From Zobellella maritima (GTDB lineage: Bacteria; Pseudomonadota; Gammaproteobacteria; Enterobacterales; Aeromonadaceae), in NCBI RefSeq assembly GCF_003075035.1, contig NZ_QCZE01000007.1, forward strand, positions 51,552 to 115,551: a DNA stretch of 64,000 bases. Direction: 5' to 3'. How positions within the stretch are numbered: position 1 is the stretch's first letter; each line of letters starts with the position of its first letter. Positions 1 through 14,389 of the stretch are shown here, piece by piece. Under the pieces are notes generated by a model that saw only the letters and a program-made list of their open reading frames with translations, had not been told where the DNA came from and did no database searches. Position numbers and translations under genes: made by a program.

Positions 1-546
1 CAGAACCTGATCATCGCCGGTGTCGCCGCCAAGGACAAGGCCAGGATCGAGAAGCTGGCGCGCGCCCACGGCCTGCTGGAAGACAGTGTCTCCGAGCAGC
101 GCAAGAACTCCATGGCCTGTGTCGCCCTGCCCACCTGCCCGCTGGCGATGGCCGAGGCGGAGCGCATGCTGCCGGCCTTTGTCACCGACATCGAAGGACT
201 GCTAGCCAAGCATCAGGTGGCCGACGACGCCATCATCTTCCGGGTGACCGGCTGCCCCAACGGCTGTGGCCGTGCCATGCTGGCCGAGATAGGCCTGGTG
301 GGCAAGGCGCCCGGCCGCTACAACCTGCACCTGGGCGGCAACCGGGAAGGCACGCGTATTCCGCGCATGTACCGGGAAAACATCACCGAGGCCCAAATCC
401 TGGAAGAAATAGATACACTGATCGGCCGCTGGGCGACCGAGCGTGAGTCGGGCGAAGGGTTCGGCGATTTTGTTATCCGCGCCAAGGTCATTGCCCCGGT
501 CGTGGACTCAGCGAGGGACTTTTATGCTAGCTACTATGACATCTAG
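1..546 (+). CDS. cysI: Sulfite reductase hemoprotein beta subunit, C-terminal part (5' truncated by window edge)
   Basis: The first 181 codons of the window are open in frame 1 and encode the C-terminal third of NADPH-sulfite reductase hemoprotein, which reduces sulfite to sulfide with electrons from the CysJ flavoprotein. The four cysteines that hold the 4Fe-4S cluster and siroheme are visible as [11 protein letters not shown] and [10 protein letters not shown]. The downstream stretch [14 protein letters not shown] is near-identical to enterobacterial CysI. The gene starts upstream of the window. It overlaps cysH by 23 bp, so the two are translated from one message. The family call is secure; only the N-terminal part is unseen. 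Confidence 0.97.
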   Translation, partial: QNLIIAGVAAKDKARIEKLARAHGLLEDSVSEQRKNSMACVALPTCPLAMAEAERMLPAFVTDIEGLLAKHQVADDAIIFRVTGCPNGCGRAMLAEIGLVGKAPGRYNLHLGGNREGTRIPRMYRENITEAQILEEIDTLIGRWATERESGEGFGDFVIRAKVIAPVVDSARDFYASYYDI

Positions 547-1303
547 CCTGCTGCCCAGCCTTGATGAGCTGAACAGCCTGCCCCGGGTGGAACAGCAACA
601 GGCCCTGAAACCCCTGAACCAGCAACTGGCGGCCATGACGGCCGCCGAGCGGGTACGCTGGGCTCTGGAGAACCTGGAAGGAGAGCCGGTGCTCTCCTCC
701 AGCTTCGGTATCCAGGGAGCCCTGATGCTGCACCTGGTAACCCGGGAGCAGCCGGGTATTCCGGTGATCCTCACCGACACCGGCTACCTGTTCCCGGAAA
801 CCTACCGCTTCATCGATGAGTTAAGCGAGCGGCTCGACCTGAACCTCAAGGTCTACCGGGCGCATACATCGCCTGCCTGGCAGGAAGCCCGCTACGGCAA
901 GCTGTGGGAACAAGGGGTAGAGGGTATCACCCGTTACAATCAGCTGAACAAGGTCGAACCCATGCAACGCGCCCTGCGCGAGCTGAACGCCGGTACCTGG
1001 TTCTCCGGCTTGCGCCGTAGTCAGTCCGACACCCGTGAAGGGCTGCAGGTACTGGGACTGCAAAACGGCCTGTTCAAATTCCTGCCGGTGATCGACTGGA
1101 GCAACAAGGACGTCCATTACTACCTGCAGGAACATGGGCTCCCCTACCACCCCCTATGGGAACAGGGCTATGTCTCGGTGGGCGATGTACACACCACCGT
1201 CAAGTGGGAGCCGGGCATGAGCGAAGCCGATACCCGCTTCCACGGCATGAAGCGCGAGTGCGGCCTGCATGAGCAGGAGGAGCTAGACGGCAGCGGTATT
1301 TAA
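524..1303 (+). CDS. cysH: Phosphoadenosine phosphosulfate (PAPS) reductase
   Basis: CysH reduces PAPS to sulfite with thioredoxin, one step before CysIJ in cytoplasmic sulfate assimilation. The 259-aa product has the PP-loop-type motif [14 protein letters not shown], the [13 protein letters not shown] segment and the C-terminal ECGLHEQ carrying the catalytic cysteine. The frame is open further upstream, but ATG 524 is preferred because GAGG at 513-516 lies seven bases before it; ATG 536 is an alternative. The gene overlaps the end of cysI, giving a cysI-cysH operon. Length is close to the 244 aa of E. coli CysH. Confidence 0.95.
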   Translation: MLATMTSSLLPSLDELNSLPRVEQQQALKPLNQQLAAMTAAERVRWALENLEGEPVLSSSFGIQGALMLHLVTREQPGIPVILTDTGYLFPETYRFIDELSERLDLNLKVYRAHTSPAWQEARYGKLWEQGVEGITRYNQLNKVEPMQRALRELNAGTWFSGLRRSQSDTREGLQVLGLQNGLFKFLPVIDWSNKDVHYYLQEHGLPYHPLWEQGYVSVGDVHTTVKWEPGMSEADTRFHGMKRECGLHEQEELDGSGI

Positions 1304-1338
1304 CGCGCCCGTCCCGACCTTCCCCTTGCAATGTATGC

Positions 1339-1377
1339 CTCGGCCCCGAGGACGGCTACGCCGCCCTCGGGGCCGAG
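1339..1377 (+). terminator. Strong hairpin after cysH
   Basis: Two perfect 13-base arms (CTCGGCCCCGAGG at 1339-1351 and its complement at 1365-1377) enclose a 13-base loop 36 bp after the cysH stop. There is no T-run after the stem, so it may stabilise the mRNA 3' end or act as a Rho-assisted stop rather than a classic intrinsic terminator. The left arm is itself nearly self-complementary. Confidence 0.55.
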
Positions 1378-1493
1378 CTCCCCTCCAGCTCGTCGGGTTG
1401 GCTGCAGAAAGGCGGCAATAACCCAGCTTACTCCCGTCGGCCACAAACCGCTTTCAAATACCCAAAAAGAATAAAAAATTATTTTTTAGTATT

Positions 1494-1521
1494 TTGAGGG
1501 ATAAGCATTTCTGCCTATAGT
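1494..1521 (+). promoter_or_regulatory. Predicted sigma-70 promoter of cysG
   Basis: A -35 box TTGAGG (1494-1499) and a -10 box TATAGT (1516-1521) are separated by 16 bp and lie 31 bp before the cysG start. The DNA just upstream (about 1470-1492) is a run of A and T unlike its GC-rich surroundings, as in an UP element or an activator-bound region. A CysB site is possible but not recognisable by eye. Confidence 0.5.
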
Positions 1522-1552
1522 CTAGTTATCTTATTAATCGGCAGGACCAGTC

Positions 1553-2947
1553 ATGGCACATCTACCTCTTTTTATCAAAATAGAACAGCGCCCTTGCCTG
1601 GTGGTTGGTGGTGGCTCGGTGGCGGCCCGCAAAGTCAGGCTGCTGCTGGCGCGGGGAGCCCGGATCACCCTGGTCGCCCCCACCCTTGCCGACGAGCTGC
1701 AGGCCATTCGGGAGCAGTTCACCTGGCTGGCCCAACCCTTTGATGAAGCCCATCTGGATGGTCAGTTTCTGGTGATCGCCGCCACCGACAACCTGGAAGT
1801 CAATGCCCGGGTCTATCAGCTGGCCAATCAGCGGGGCCTGCTGGTCAACAAGGCCGATGACAGCAAACGTTCTGCCGTGATTTTCCCCTCCATCGTCGAA
1901 CGGCCACCGATACAGGTCGCCTTCAGCACTGGCGGTGGTTCCCCCTCGCTGGCCCGGTTGTTGCGAGCCCGCCTGGATGCCCTGTTACCCAGGCACTTCG
2001 GTGAGCTGGCCACCCTCTCGGGCCGTCTGCGGCAGGCGGTAAAACAGTGCTTTGCCGACAGTGAGCAGCGGCGTCGGTTCTGGGCCCGCACCCAGGACGA
2101 TCAGACCCTGAATGCCCTGCTGAAACAAGGCAATCTGGCGGCCGCCGAAATCTGGCTGCAGCAGGAAATGCAGGCACCGCAGACCGGTGAGGTCATACTG
2201 GTGGGTGCGGGCCCGGGTGATCCCGACCTGCTGACCATCAAGGCATTAAACGAGCTGCAAAAGGCCGATGTGGTGCTGTTTGATCAGCTGGTCTCCGACG
2301 AGATCCTGGCCCTGATCAGGCCCGAAGCGGAACGGATTTCGGTGGGCAAGAAGGCCGGTCATCACAGTGTGCCCCAGGAACAGATCAATGACTTGCTGGT
2401 CAGCCATGCGCAAGCCGGTAAACGGGTGGTGCGTCTGAAGGGCGGCGATCCCTTCATGTTCGGCCGCGGTGCCGAAGAACTGCAAACCCTGCGCGAGGCC
2501 GGGATCCGCTACCAGGTGGTACCCGGTATCACCGCTGCTGCCGGAGCCACCGCCTATGCGGGTATTCCCCTGACCCACAGGGATCATGCCCAGAGCGCGG
2601 TGTTTATCACCGGCCACTGCAAGAAAGACGGCATCGAGCCGGACTGGGCCTCACTGGCGAGTGGCAACCAGACCCTGGTCATTTATATGGGCCTGATGCG
2701 CTCGGCTCATATCCAGCAACGGCTGGTTGAGCATGGCCGTGCCGGGGCTACGCCCATCGCCCTGATTGAACGGGGCACCACCCAGGACCAGCGGGTAATA
2801 CGCGGGCGCCTGGAGCAACTGGCCGAACTGGCTACCCGGGTAGAAAGCCCGGCGCTGATCGTGATTGGAGAAGTCACGACCCTGGCCGACTCTCTTGCCT
2901 GGTTCAAGGCCGAGGATGCCCATCAGGCCGCAGTCAACTACGCCTGA
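1553..2947 (+). CDS. cysG: Siroheme synthase: precorrin-2 dehydrogenase/ferrochelatase and uroporphyrinogen-III methyltransferase
   Basis: This 464-aa protein makes siroheme, the cofactor of CysI, from uroporphyrinogen III. The N-terminal half (about 1-210) is the NAD-binding dehydrogenase/ferrochelatase with VVGGGSVAARKVRLLL and NKADDSKRSAVIFPS. The C-terminal half (about 215-460) is the SAM-dependent methyltransferase with ILVGAGPGDPDLLTIKAL and RLKGGDPFMFGRGAEE. The full fusion and its length match E. coli CysG (457 aa). It follows cysIH on the same strand but has its own promoter-like sequence after a 249-bp gap, so the cofactor and its apoenzyme are encoded side by side. Confidence 0.96.
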   Translation: MAHLPLFIKIEQRPCLVVGGGSVAARKVRLLLARGARITLVAPTLADELQAIREQFTWLAQPFDEAHLDGQFLVIAATDNLEVNARVYQLANQRGLLVNKADDSKRSAVIFPSIVERPPIQVAFSTGGGSPSLARLLRARLDALLPRHFGELATLSGRLRQAVKQCFADSEQRRRFWARTQDDQTLNALLKQGNLAAAEIWLQQEMQAPQTGEVILVGAGPGDPDLLTIKALNELQKADVVLFDQLVSDEILALIRPEAERISVGKKAGHHSVPQEQINDLLVSHAQAGKRVVRLKGGDPFMFGRGAEELQTLREAGIRYQVVPGITAAAGATAYAGIPLTHRDHAQSAVFITGHCKKDGIEPDWASLASGNQTLVIYMGLMRSAHIQQRLVEHGRAGATPIALIERGTTQDQRVIRGRLEQLAELATRVESPALIVIGEVTTLADSLAWFKAEDAHQAAVNYA

Positions 2948-3255
2948 GTCCGCCCCCTGGATTGTCCCGACCTGAAGGCATGTGGCCTGACTTCCCTGTG
3001 CAGGCCTGCTCCCCCAGCCTGATAAGCCCCATGTGAGTGTCCATAACCGGACGCTTCATGATGACCATAATTATGTTCACCATGACCCTGATGCCCGCAG
3101 TGACGAAGCAGCGCAGCCAGGGCGAACATTCATAAATGTTCGCTGCTGGGTTCACTGGTAACTGTCATGTTATGCGGTAGCTCGGTGGCAGCCCTGTTGA
3201 TGCTTCACCTTGCAGGAGATATCGACGCGCATGACCAGCAGAGCTTATGGCAGGT

Positions 3256-3413
3256 AATACCAAACAGATTAAATAACTGATCTATGTTGTCGCTCTGTAA
3301 AGGTCGGACAAGGGGCCCGCTCCGACGACCCGCTTCGAGCACATCCCTGTGACGCTCAGCACATGACGTCCCTGTCATGTGATGGTCGGCGGAGCAGATC
3401 CCTTTGTGCTCCT
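3256..3413 (+). repeat. Dispersed hairpin repeat, copy 1
   Basis: The copy starts with an AT-rich head (ACCAAACAGATTAAATAACT) that recurs at 57965. It continues with an outer stem GCTCCGACGACC (3319-3330) pairing with GGTCGGCGGAGC (3384-3395) with one mismatch. Two inner hairpins lie between these arms: 3337-3357 with loop TCCC, and 3360-3381 with 8-bp arms CACATGAC/GTCATGTG and loop GTCCCT. The tail CCTTTGTGCTCCTG is shared with the copies at 23201 (inverted) and 58021. Confidence 0.7.
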
Positions 3414-3474
3414 GATTCGCCTATTGGCGCCGGCTGCGGACAACTCGGTGTTCAGAAAGAGGTAACAGAGATGG

Positions 3475-3524
3475 CCTCCCACGACCGTGAAATGCCATGG
3501 ATGGCATTTCACGGTCGTGGGAGG
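3475..3524. repeat. Perfect 24-bp-arm palindrome
   Basis: Arms 3475-3498 and 3501-3524 are perfect reverse complements separated by two bases. The centre AAATGCCATCCATGGCATTT, read on the minus strand, matches the hairpin at 38067-38086 in stem and TCC-type loop. The flanks ACGGTCGTGG resemble the GGTCGG flank of the other repeat copies. An imperfect continuation (AGAGGTAACAG on the left, CTGTGTTGCCTCT on the right) extends the symmetry to about 80 bp. No T-run follows and no gene ends directly before it. Confidence 0.8.
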
Positions 3525-3918
3525 TAACTGTGTTGCCTCTGAAACTCAGGCTTAAATATGATCAGATCTTTATTCAAATTGGCAGGGAAACAGACCTCCC
3601 AGGCTAATGCGCGTGACCTTCACACTTATGCCTGCCGCATATACGCCGATGGCTTCCGTGTAAGTATGGGACTTTAGCAGTAATGGCTACCTAACCCACC
3701 ATCAACACCTCGTATGCAATTTCCGTTCGTCAGGCCAGTGCTTTGCCTTCGGCTTCCTTCAGATCCTACCTCACGATGGACACCCTTGCCGTTCGGCTAA
3801 TGATTCCCCTTACCTTACCGGGCTCACAGAGGACTTGCACCTCCAAGTTATCCGGCCAGCACCATGCGTACCGGAACAGCGTCTGTTAAGACACTACGCG
3901 CCATGCCTGGCGCACCAT

Positions 3919-3946
3919 AAAAAAGGGCCCCCTTGCGGGAGCCCTT
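3919..3946 (-). terminator. Intrinsic terminator of the rpoBC operon
   Basis: On the minus strand AAGGGCTCCC-GCAA-GGGGGCCCTT is followed by a T-run, 26 bp after the rpoC stop. Stem, tetraloop-like turn and T-tract make this a standard Rho-independent terminator. Confidence 0.88.
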
Positions 3947-3972
3947 GTCTTATCAGCGAGTCGAGATATTAC

Positions 3973-8184
<4,212 letters not shown>

Positions 8185-8268
8185 GTTAGTCTCCTGTGAG
8201 GAGTTCTACCTGGGCGCCCCAGTTCCCAAAGAAAGAGGGGCGCCGTTATTTCGAGGCAGTCTCTCGCC

Positions 8269-11200
8269 TTAATTTTCTTCCAGCTCGATGTTGATACCGA
8301 GGGAGCGGATTTCCTTCAACAGTACGTTGAAGGACTCGGGCATGCCCGGCTCCATGCGGTGATCGCCGTCCACGATGTTCTTGTACATCTTGGTCCGGCC
8401 GTTCACATCGTCCGACTTGACGGTCAGCATTTCCTGCAGGGTATAGGCGGCACCGTATGCTTCCAGTGCCCACACTTCCATCTCCCCGAAACGCTGACCA
8501 CCGAACTGGGCTTTACCGCCCAGCGGCTGCTGGGTAACCAGACTGTAAGAGCCGGTAGAACGGGCATGCATCTTGTCATCCACCAGGTGGTTCAACTTCA
8601 GCATGTACATATAGCCCACGGTGACCGCACGCTCGAAGGCATTGCCGGTACGGCCGTCATACAGGGTGATCTGGCCGGACTCCGGCAGATCGGCCAGTGT
8701 CAGCAGACGCTTGATCTCGTGCTCACGGGCACCGTCAAACGCCGGCGTGGCGATAGGCAGACCCTTGCGCAGGTTTTCTGCCAGCACCTTGACCTCCGCA
8801 TCGGAGAAGCTGCTGATATCGATCTTCTGCTGAACACCGTCACCCAGGTTATAGACTTCCTGGAGGAATTCGCGCAACCGGGCCAGCTCCTGCTGTTCCT
8901 TGATCATGCGATCGATCTTCTCGCCGATGCCCCGGGCAGCAAGGCCCATATGGGTTTCGAGGATCTGACCGATGTTCATCCGCGAGGGTACACCCAGCGG
9001 GTTCAGCACGATATCGACCGGACGGCCATGCTCGTCGTGCGGCATATCTTCTATCGGTACTATAGTAGAAACCACACCCTTGTTACCGTGACGACCGGCC
9101 ATCTTGTCACCAGGCTGGATGCGACGCTTGACCGCCAGGTAAACCTTGACGATCTTGAGCACGCCCGGCGCCAGATCATCACCCTGGGTGATCTTGCGAC
9201 GCTTGTTCTCAAACTTCTTGTCGAAGTCCGCCTTCAACTCGGCATACTGCTCGGCGATCTGCTCCAGCTCGACCTGCTTGGCTTCGTCGTCCAGCGCCTG
9301 CTCCAGCAATTTGACGCGAGCGATCTTGTCGACCTTCTCGGCGCTCATGCCGGCGGCAATCAGCACGGAACGGGCACGGGCATAAATGCCGTCCTCGAGG
9401 ATGCTGAACTCTTCGGTCAGGTCCTTCTTGGCCTGCTTGAGCTGCATCTGCTCGATGTCCTGGGCGCGCTTGTCTTTTTCCACACCATCGCGGGTAAAGA
9501 CCTGCACGTCGATCACGGTACCGTATACGGAGTTCGGCACCCGCAGCGAAGAGTCCTTCACGTCGGAGGCCTTCTCACCGAAGATGGCACGCAGCAGCTT
9601 CTCTTCCGGCGTCAGCTGGGTTTCACCTTTCGGTGTTACCTTGCCCACCAGGATATCGCCCGGCTTGACTTCGGCACCCACATACACGATACCGGACTCA
9701 TCCAGCTTGGAGAGCGCGGCTTCACCCACGTTGGGGATATCGGCGGTGATCTCTTCCGGACCCAGCTTGGTGTCACGGGAGATGCTCGACAGCTCCTGGA
9801 TGTGGATGGAGGTCAGGCGGTCTTCCTGCACCACCCGCTCACTCAGCAGGATGGAGTCTTCGAAGTTGTAACCGTTCCAGGGCATGAAGGCGACGCGCAG
9901 GTTCTGACCCAGGGCCAGTTCACCCAGGTCGGTGGACGGGCCGTCGGCCAGTACATCACCGCCCAGTACTCGCTCGCCCGGCATCACACAGGGACGCTGG
10001 TTGATACAGGTGTTCTGGTTGGAACGGGTATACTTGGTCAGGTTGTAGATGTCGATACCGGCTTCGCCCGGCAACATCTCTTCTTCATTGACCTTGACCA
10101 CAATACGGGATGCATCGACATAATCGACGATACCACCACGCTTGGCCACTGCGGTCACACCCGAGTCCACCGCCACGGCACGCTCGATACCGGTTCCCAC
10201 CAGCGGCTTGTCGGCACGCAGGGTCGGCACCGCCTGACGTTGCATGTTCGAACCCATCAAGGCCCGGTTGGCATCATCGTGCTCGAGGAAGGGGATCAAT
10301 GAGGCCGCGACCGATACGATCTGCTGCGGGCTCACATCCATGTACTGGATCTGATCCGCGTTCATATAGGTGGCTTCACCCTTGTGGCGACAAGGTACCA
10401 GGTCTTCCAGCAGGCGACCCTGCTCATCGACGGCGGCGTTGGCCTGGGCGATCACGAAGTGACCTTCCTCGATGGCGGACAGGTAATCCACCTCGTCGGT
10501 GATCTGGCTGTCTATTACCTTGCGGTAAGGGGTCTCGAGGAAACCGTATTCATTGGTGCGCGAATAGCAGGCCAGCGAGTTGATCAGACCGATGTTCGGA
10601 CCTTCGGGCGTTTCGATAGGACACAGGCGACCATAGTGGGTCGGGTGTACGTCTCGCACCTCGAAGCCGGCACGCTCACGGGTCAGACCGCCCGGGCCCA
10701 GGGCCGAAATACGGCGCTTGTGGGTCACTTCCGACAGCGGGTTGTTCTGATCCATAAACTGGGACAGCTGACTGGAGCCGAAGAATTCCTTAACGGCAGC
10801 CGAAATTGGCTTGGCGTTGATCAGATCCTGTGGCATCAGAGTATCCAGGTCGCCCAGCGACAGACGCTCTTTGACCGCCCGCTCAACACGGACCAGGCCA
10901 ACGCGGAACTGGTTCTCGGCCATTTCGCCGACGGAACGGATACGACGGTTACCCAGGTGGTCGATATCGTCCACCTCGTCATTGCCGTTACGGATGGCAA
11001 TCAGCTGTTTCATCACGTCGACGACATCGGACTTGGTCAGAGTACCAGATCCATTCGAGTCATCACGCAGCAGACGACGGTTGAACTTCATCCGTCCGAC
11101 GGTAGACAAGTCGTACCTGTCTTCAGAGAAGAACAGGTTTTCAAACAGGGTCTCGGCCGCATCACGGGTAGGCGGCTCGCCCGGACGCATCATGCGATAG

Positions 11201-12297
11201 ATTTCCACCAGGGCCTCGAGCCGGCTGGTAGAGGAATCGATACGCAGGGTCTCGGACATGTAGGCGCCGTGATCCAGCTCGTTGGTAAACAGGGTTTCGA
11301 ACTGCTTGAAACCGGCCACGGACAGGTTGGCCAGGTTTTCCAGGCTCAACTCGCTGTTGGCGGCAACGATCACTTCACCGGTATCGGCGTTGATATAATC
11401 CTTGGCCGACACCTTGCCGACGGCATATTCCACCGGCACTTCGATCTGCTCGACACCGGCCTTTTCCAGCTGACGGATATGGCGTGCGGTGATACGGCGA
11501 CCGGTTTCCACCACGGTTTCACCCTCGACGACGATATCGAATGAGGCGGTGTCACCGCGCAGGCGCTCGGGCTTGAGCTCCATCATCAACTTGCCATCGA
11601 TCACTTCGAATTTGGTGGTCTCGAAGAAGGTGGCCAGGATGTCTTCGGTGGTGAAGTCGAGCGCGCGCAGGATAATGGATGCGGGCAGCTTGCGACGACG
11701 GTCGATACGGACAAACAGGTTGTCTTTCGCATCGAATTCAAAATCGAGCCAGGAACCACGGTAAGGGATCACCCGGGCGTTATAGAGCACCTTCCCGGAG
11801 GAATGGGTCTTGCCACGGTCGTGATCGAAAAACACACCCGGGCTGCGGTGCAGCTGGGAAACAATTACCCGCTCGGTACCATTGATCACGAAGGTACCGT
11901 TTTCAGTCATGAGCGGGATTTCGCCCATGTAGACTTCTTGCTCTTTGATGTCCTTGACAGTACCGGCCGCAGCTTCTCTGTCATACAACACCATACGCAA
12001 CTTGACGCGCAGGGGCGCCGAGTAAGTCACACCACGGATTTGACATTCCTGTACGTCAAATACGGGCTCACCCAGACGATAGCTGACATACTGCAACTCG
12101 GCAGAGCCAGAATAACTGGTGATAGGGAAAACGCTACGGAAAGCCGCTTCCAGACCGTACTCGCCTTGCGGATCTGCATCAATAAACTGTTTGAAGGAGT
12201 CAAGCTGGATTGACAGCAGGTAAGGCGTGTCCAAGACCTGGTCACGCTTACCGAAGTCCTTACGAATGCGTTTTTTCTCTGTGTAAGAGTAAACCAT
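8269..12297 (-). CDS. rpoB: DNA-directed RNA polymerase subunit beta
   Basis: This is the beta subunit of RNA polymerase. The frame is open 31 codons further upstream, but ATG 12297 gives [18 protein letters not shown], the conserved N-terminus, and a 1342-aa protein exactly as long as E. coli RpoB, with GAGGA just upstream. The rifampicin-binding segment reads [16 protein letters not shown] followed by [13 protein letters not shown], with the sensitive-type residues at all common resistance positions. It is co-transcribed with rplL through the attenuator at 12454-12485 and is followed by rpoC. Confidence 0.99.
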   Translation of the reverse strand: MVYSYTEKKRIRKDFGKRDQVLDTPYLLSIQLDSFKQFIDADPQGEYGLEAAFRSVFPITSYSGSAELQYVSYRLGEPVFDVQECQIRGVTYSAPLRVKLRMVLYDREAAAGTVKDIKEQEVYMGEIPLMTENGTFVINGTERVIVSQLHRSPGVFFDHDRGKTHSSGKVLYNARVIPYRGSWLDFEFDAKDNLFVRIDRRRKLPASIILRALDFTTEDILATFFETTKFEVIDGKLMMELKPERLRGDTASFDIVVEGETVVETGRRITARHIRQLEKAGVEQIEVPVEYAVGKVSAKDYINADTGEVIVAANSELSLENLANLSVAGFKQFETLFTNELDHGAYMSETLRIDSSTSRLEALVEIYRMMRPGEPPTRDAAETLFENLFFSEDRYDLSTVGRMKFNRRLLRDDSNGSGTLTKSDVVDVMKQLIAIRNGNDEVDDIDHLGNRRIRSVGEMAENQFRVGLVRVERAVKERLSLGDLDTLMPQDLINAKPISAAVKEFFGSSQLSQFMDQNNPLSEVTHKRRISALGPGGLTRERAGFEVRDVHPTHYGRLCPIETPEGPNIGLINSLACYSRTNEYGFLETPYRKVIDSQITDEVDYLSAIEEGHFVIAQANAAVDEQGRLLEDLVPCRHKGEATYMNADQIQYMDVSPQQIVSVAASLIPFLEHDDANRALMGSNMQRQAVPTLRADKPLVGTGIERAVAVDSGVTAVAKRGGIVDYVDASRIVVKVNEEEMLPGEAGIDIYNLTKYTRSNQNTCINQRPCVMPGERVLGGDVLADGPSTDLGELALGQNLRVAFMPWNGYNFEDSILLSERVVQEDRLTSIHIQELSSISRDTKLGPEEITADIPNVGEAALSKLDESGIVYVGAEVKPGDILVGKVTPKGETQLTPEEKLLRAIFGEKASDVKDSSLRVPNSVYGTVIDVQVFTRDGVEKDKRAQDIEQMQLKQAKKDLTEEFSILEDGIYARARSVLIAAGMSAEKVDKIARVKLLEQALDDEAKQVELEQIAEQYAELKADFDKKFENKRRKITQGDDLAPGVLKIVKVYLAVKRRIQPGDKMAGRHGNKGVVSTIVPIEDMPHDEHGRPVDIVLNPLGVPSRMNIGQILETHMGLAARGIGEKIDRMIKEQQELARLREFLQEVYNLGDGVQQKIDISSFSDAEVKVLAENLRKGLPIATPAFDGAREHEIKRLLTLADLPESGQITLYDGRTGNAFERAVTVGYMYMLKLNHLVDDKMHARSTGSYSLVTQQPLGGKAQFGGQRFGEMEVWALEAYGAAYTLQEMLTVKSDDVNGRTKMYKNIVDGDHRMEPGMPESFNVLLKEIRSLGINIELEEN

Positions 12298-12453
12298 AGG
12301 GTTCCTCAGCTCGCTGATAAGTGACCCACTCTGTCCAAATGGGACAGCTCTAAAAACACCGTTTTTTGTAAGACACGGGTCTCTCGACAAAACCCGATGG
12401 CTGGTACGACAAGAGGATCAAACGATGTGAAAATTCCCCTCGTCCCACAGCGC

Positions 12454-12485
12454 AAAAGGGCCGGTGAATAAAGATTCACCAGCCC
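12454..12485 (-). terminator. rplL-rpoB intergenic attenuator
   Basis: On the minus strand GGGCTGGTGAAT-CTTT-ATTCACCGGCCC is followed by TTTT, 38 bp after the rplL stop. The 12-bp stem has a single mismatch. A partial terminator at this point is known from E. coli, where it lowers rpoBC transcription relative to ribosomal protein genes; the same role is inferred here. Confidence 0.82.
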
Positions 12486-12522
12486 TAGCCCGATTACTCA
12501 GGCCGCAAAGCTATAGTGTAGC

Positions 12523-12888
12523 TTATTTGAGCTCAACAGAAGCACCGGCTTCTTCGAGTTCTTTCTTCAGTGCTTCGGCTTCGCCTTTGCTCAGCTGCTC
12601 TTTAACAGCGGCAGGAGCGGACTCAACCAGGCCTTTGGCTTCTTTCAGGCCCAGGCCGGTAGCGCCACGAACGGCCTTGATAACGGCAACTTTGTTGGCG
12701 CCAGCACCGGTCAGGATCACGTCGAACTCGGTCTGCTCTTCAACGGCAGCACCGGCATCGCCAGCAACGGCAACAGCAGCAGCGGCAGAAACGCCGAACT
12801 TCTCTTCCATTGCTTCGATCAGTTCAACAACTTGCATTACAGACATTTCTGCAACGGCTTCAATGATTTGGTCTTTAGTGATAGACAT
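12523..12888 (-). CDS. rplL: 50S ribosomal protein L7/L12
   Basis: This 121-aa acidic stalk protein binds L10 in dimers and recruits translation factors to the ribosome. The N-terminal dimerisation helix ([20 protein letters not shown]), an Ala-rich hinge at about 34-48, and the C-terminal factor-binding domain ([24 protein letters not shown]) are all present. Length equals that of E. coli L7/L12. It lies 54 bp after rplJ, with which it is translated from one message under L10 control. Confidence 0.98.
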   Translation of the reverse strand: MSITKDQIIEAVAEMSVMQVVELIEAMEEKFGVSAAAAVAVAGDAGAAVEEQTEFDVILTGAGANKVAVIKAVRGATGLGLKEAKGLVESAPAAVKEQLSKGEAEALKKELEEAGASVELK

Positions 12889-12942
12889 GACTCAAATTCC
12901 TAATGTTCTGAAGTATTCGGTAATCAAGCAGCCAGAAACAGC

Positions 12943-13446
12943 TTAGGCGGCTTCGGCTTCTTTCTTGTCGCGCAGGGCAGCGATGGTACGAACCAGCTTG
13001 CCAGCGGAGGCTTCTTTCATAGTCGCCATCAGCTTCGCAATTGCTTCGTCGTAAGTCGGCAGTTTTGCGAGACGGTCAATATCGGCTGCGGGGATAAACT
13101 CGCCCTCGTATGCCAGACCCTTCACCTCAAACGCTTTCTGCTCTTTGGCAAAATCCTTGAACAGACGGGCAGCTGCGCCCGGGTGCTCGTTGGAAAACGC
13201 GATCAGGGTAGGACCAACAAATACCTCTTTCAGGCATTCGTAGTTGGTCTCTTCCACTGCCAGGCGAGCCAGGGTGTTACGGACTACCTTGAGGTAGATA
13301 CCGTTTTCACGGGCTTGCTTGCGCAGGGTGGTCATGGCAGCTACAGTCACGCCGCGAGAATCGGCAACAACTGCAGACAGGGCGCCCTTGGCAGCTTCGT
13401 TGACTTCAGCAACAATTGCTTTTTTGTCGTCGAGTCTTAATGCCAT
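12943..13446 (-). CDS. rplJ: 50S ribosomal protein L10
   Basis: L10 (167 aa) anchors L7/L12 dimers to 23S rRNA and represses its own operon by binding the mRNA leader. The N-terminal [17 protein letters not shown] and the internal [20 protein letters not shown] are typical of the family. The start ATG 13446 follows CCAGGAG at a normal distance. A 240-bp leader separates it from rplA and includes its own promoter (13651-13679). Confidence 0.97.
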   Translation of the reverse strand: MALRLDDKKAIVAEVNEAAKGALSAVVADSRGVTVAAMTTLRKQARENGIYLKVVRNTLARLAVEETNYECLKEVFVGPTLIAFSNEHPGAAARLFKDFAKEQKAFEVKGLAYEGEFIPAADIDRLAKLPTYDEAIAKLMATMKEASAGKLVRTIAALRDKKEAEAA

Positions 13447-13650
13447 TGGCTAAACTCCTGGATTCCACCTGGGAAATTCCCAGATTAAACACACGCCTCT
13501 TTATCAGAGGCACCAAGGTGGCAGATTCCAGAAGAAAGGAAATCTTTCTAACTGGGTCCCGGCACCATCTACGCTGGAAAATTAAGACATCAAAGTCTCC
13601 AGCGGTCTTGGACGGGAGTCGAAGCCCCCAACCAAATTACAAGGCGCAAA
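13447..13650 (-). promoter_or_regulatory. rplJL mRNA leader (L10 autoregulatory region)
   Basis: About 200 bp of untranslated leader between the promoter -10 box and the rplJ start. Known biology: L10 bound to L12 recognises a structured leader in gammaproteobacteria. Hairpin-forming segments are visible, for example GCCTCTttatcAGAGGC (13495-13511) and CTGGGAAtttCCCAG-type pairing near 13468-13482. The exact L10 site was not folded. Confidence 0.6.
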
Positions 13651-13679
13651 ATTCTAAGAGAAAAGCTGCGCCTTGTAAA
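13637..13679 (-). promoter_or_regulatory. rplJ promoter embedded in a 12-bp inverted repeat
   Basis: On the minus strand, -35 TTTACA (13674-13679) and -10 TAGAAT (13651-13656) are exactly 17 bp apart. Perfect 12-base arms TTACAAGGCGCA (minus strand, 13678-13667) and its complement (13648-13637) enclose the -10 box in the loop. The arrangement matches that of the rplK promoter. Any transcript reading through from rplA would fold this hairpin, but no T-run follows. Confidence 0.75.
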
Positions 13680-13686
13680 TGCTTAA

Positions 13687-14385
13687 TTAAGCAACATCCA
13701 GGCTAGCTTGCTCGATAGTCACGCCGGCGCCCATGGTGGTGGACAGGCTGACTTTCTTGATGTACTGGCCTTTGGAGGAAGCCGGCTTGGCACGCTTCAG
13801 CGCACCCAGCAGGGCTTCCAGGTTGCCTTTCAGCTTTTCTGCGTCGAAATCAACCTTACCGATGGTGGTATGGATGATACCGTTCTTGTCGTTACGGTAG
13901 CGCACCTGACCGGCCTTGGCGTTTTGTACCGCTTCGGCAACGTTCGGGGTCACGGTGCCAACTTTCGGGTTCGGCATCAGGCCGCGCGGGCCCAGGATCT
14001 GACCCAGCTGGCCGACAACGCGCATGGCGTCGGGAGAGGCGATAACAACGTCAAAGTTCATTTCGCCTTTCTTGACCTGCTCGGCCAGGTCATCCATACC
14101 GACCAGCTCGGCACCGGCAGCCTTGGCGGCTTCGGCGTTGGCACCCTGAGTGAATACGGCAACGCGCACGTCACGACCGGTACCGTGTGGCAGCACGGTG
14201 GCGCCACGCACGTTCTGGTCGGATTTACGTGCATCGATGCCCAGGTTGACGGCAACGTCGATGCTTTCTACGAATTTAGCGGTCGCCAGCTCTTTCAGCA
14301 GGGCAACGGCTTCATTGATTTGGTACTCTTGTGATGCATTAACGCGCTCACGGATGGTACGCATGCGTTTGGTCAGTTTAGCCAT
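13687..14385 (-). CDS. rplA: 50S ribosomal protein L1
   Basis: L1 (232 aa) binds 23S rRNA at the E-site stalk and represses the rplK-rplA message. The N-terminus [15 protein letters not shown] and the segment [18 protein letters not shown] are hallmark L1 sequence. Length is close to the E. coli protein (234 aa). It starts four bases after the rplK stop, so translation of the two genes is coupled. Confidence 0.98.
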   Translation of the reverse strand: MAKLTKRMRTIRERVNASQEYQINEAVALLKELATAKFVESIDVAVNLGIDARKSDQNVRGATVLPHGTGRDVRVAVFTQGANAEAAKAAGAELVGMDDLAEQVKKGEMNFDVVIASPDAMRVVGQLGQILGPRGLMPNPKVGTVTPNVAEAVQNAKAGQVRYRNDKNGIIHTTIGKVDFDAEKLKGNLEALLGALKRAKPASSKGQYIKKVSLSTTMGAGVTIEQASLDVA

Positions 14386-14389
14386 CGTC

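Larger units (their letters stand above)
2948..3918. other. Long non-coding region with repeats and no convincing gene
   Basis: About 970 bp between cysG and the rpoC terminator carries no supported gene. It holds a cloverleaf-type repeat copy (3256-3413) and a 24-bp-arm palindrome (3475-3524). A short frame at about 3738-3917 on the plus strand reads [16 protein letters not shown] and then HLQVIRP without a start codon. It gives the impression of a decayed coding or repeat remnant, but I cannot name a family. A His-rich frame on the minus strand at 2938-3129 comes from repeated CAT/ATG triplets and is not supported by a ribosome binding site. Confidence 0.6.

Noticed and set aside
2934..3155. 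His-rich short frames after cysG, considered as a metal-binding peptide or a decayed metal transporter
   Set aside because: Histidines come from repeated CAT/ATG triplets readable on both strands. There is no ribosome binding site and no wider similarity that I can see.
3256..3524. CRISPR array
   Set aside because: The repeats are single palindromes with differing stems; there are no regularly spaced identical repeats or cas genes in the window.
8359..10302. 647-codon open frame antisense to rpoB
   Set aside because: Same origin as the rpoC shadow; the sense gene is beyond doubt.
8269..12297. Rifampicin-resistance change in RpoB
   Set aside because: All residues of the resistance-determining segment have the sensitive type.
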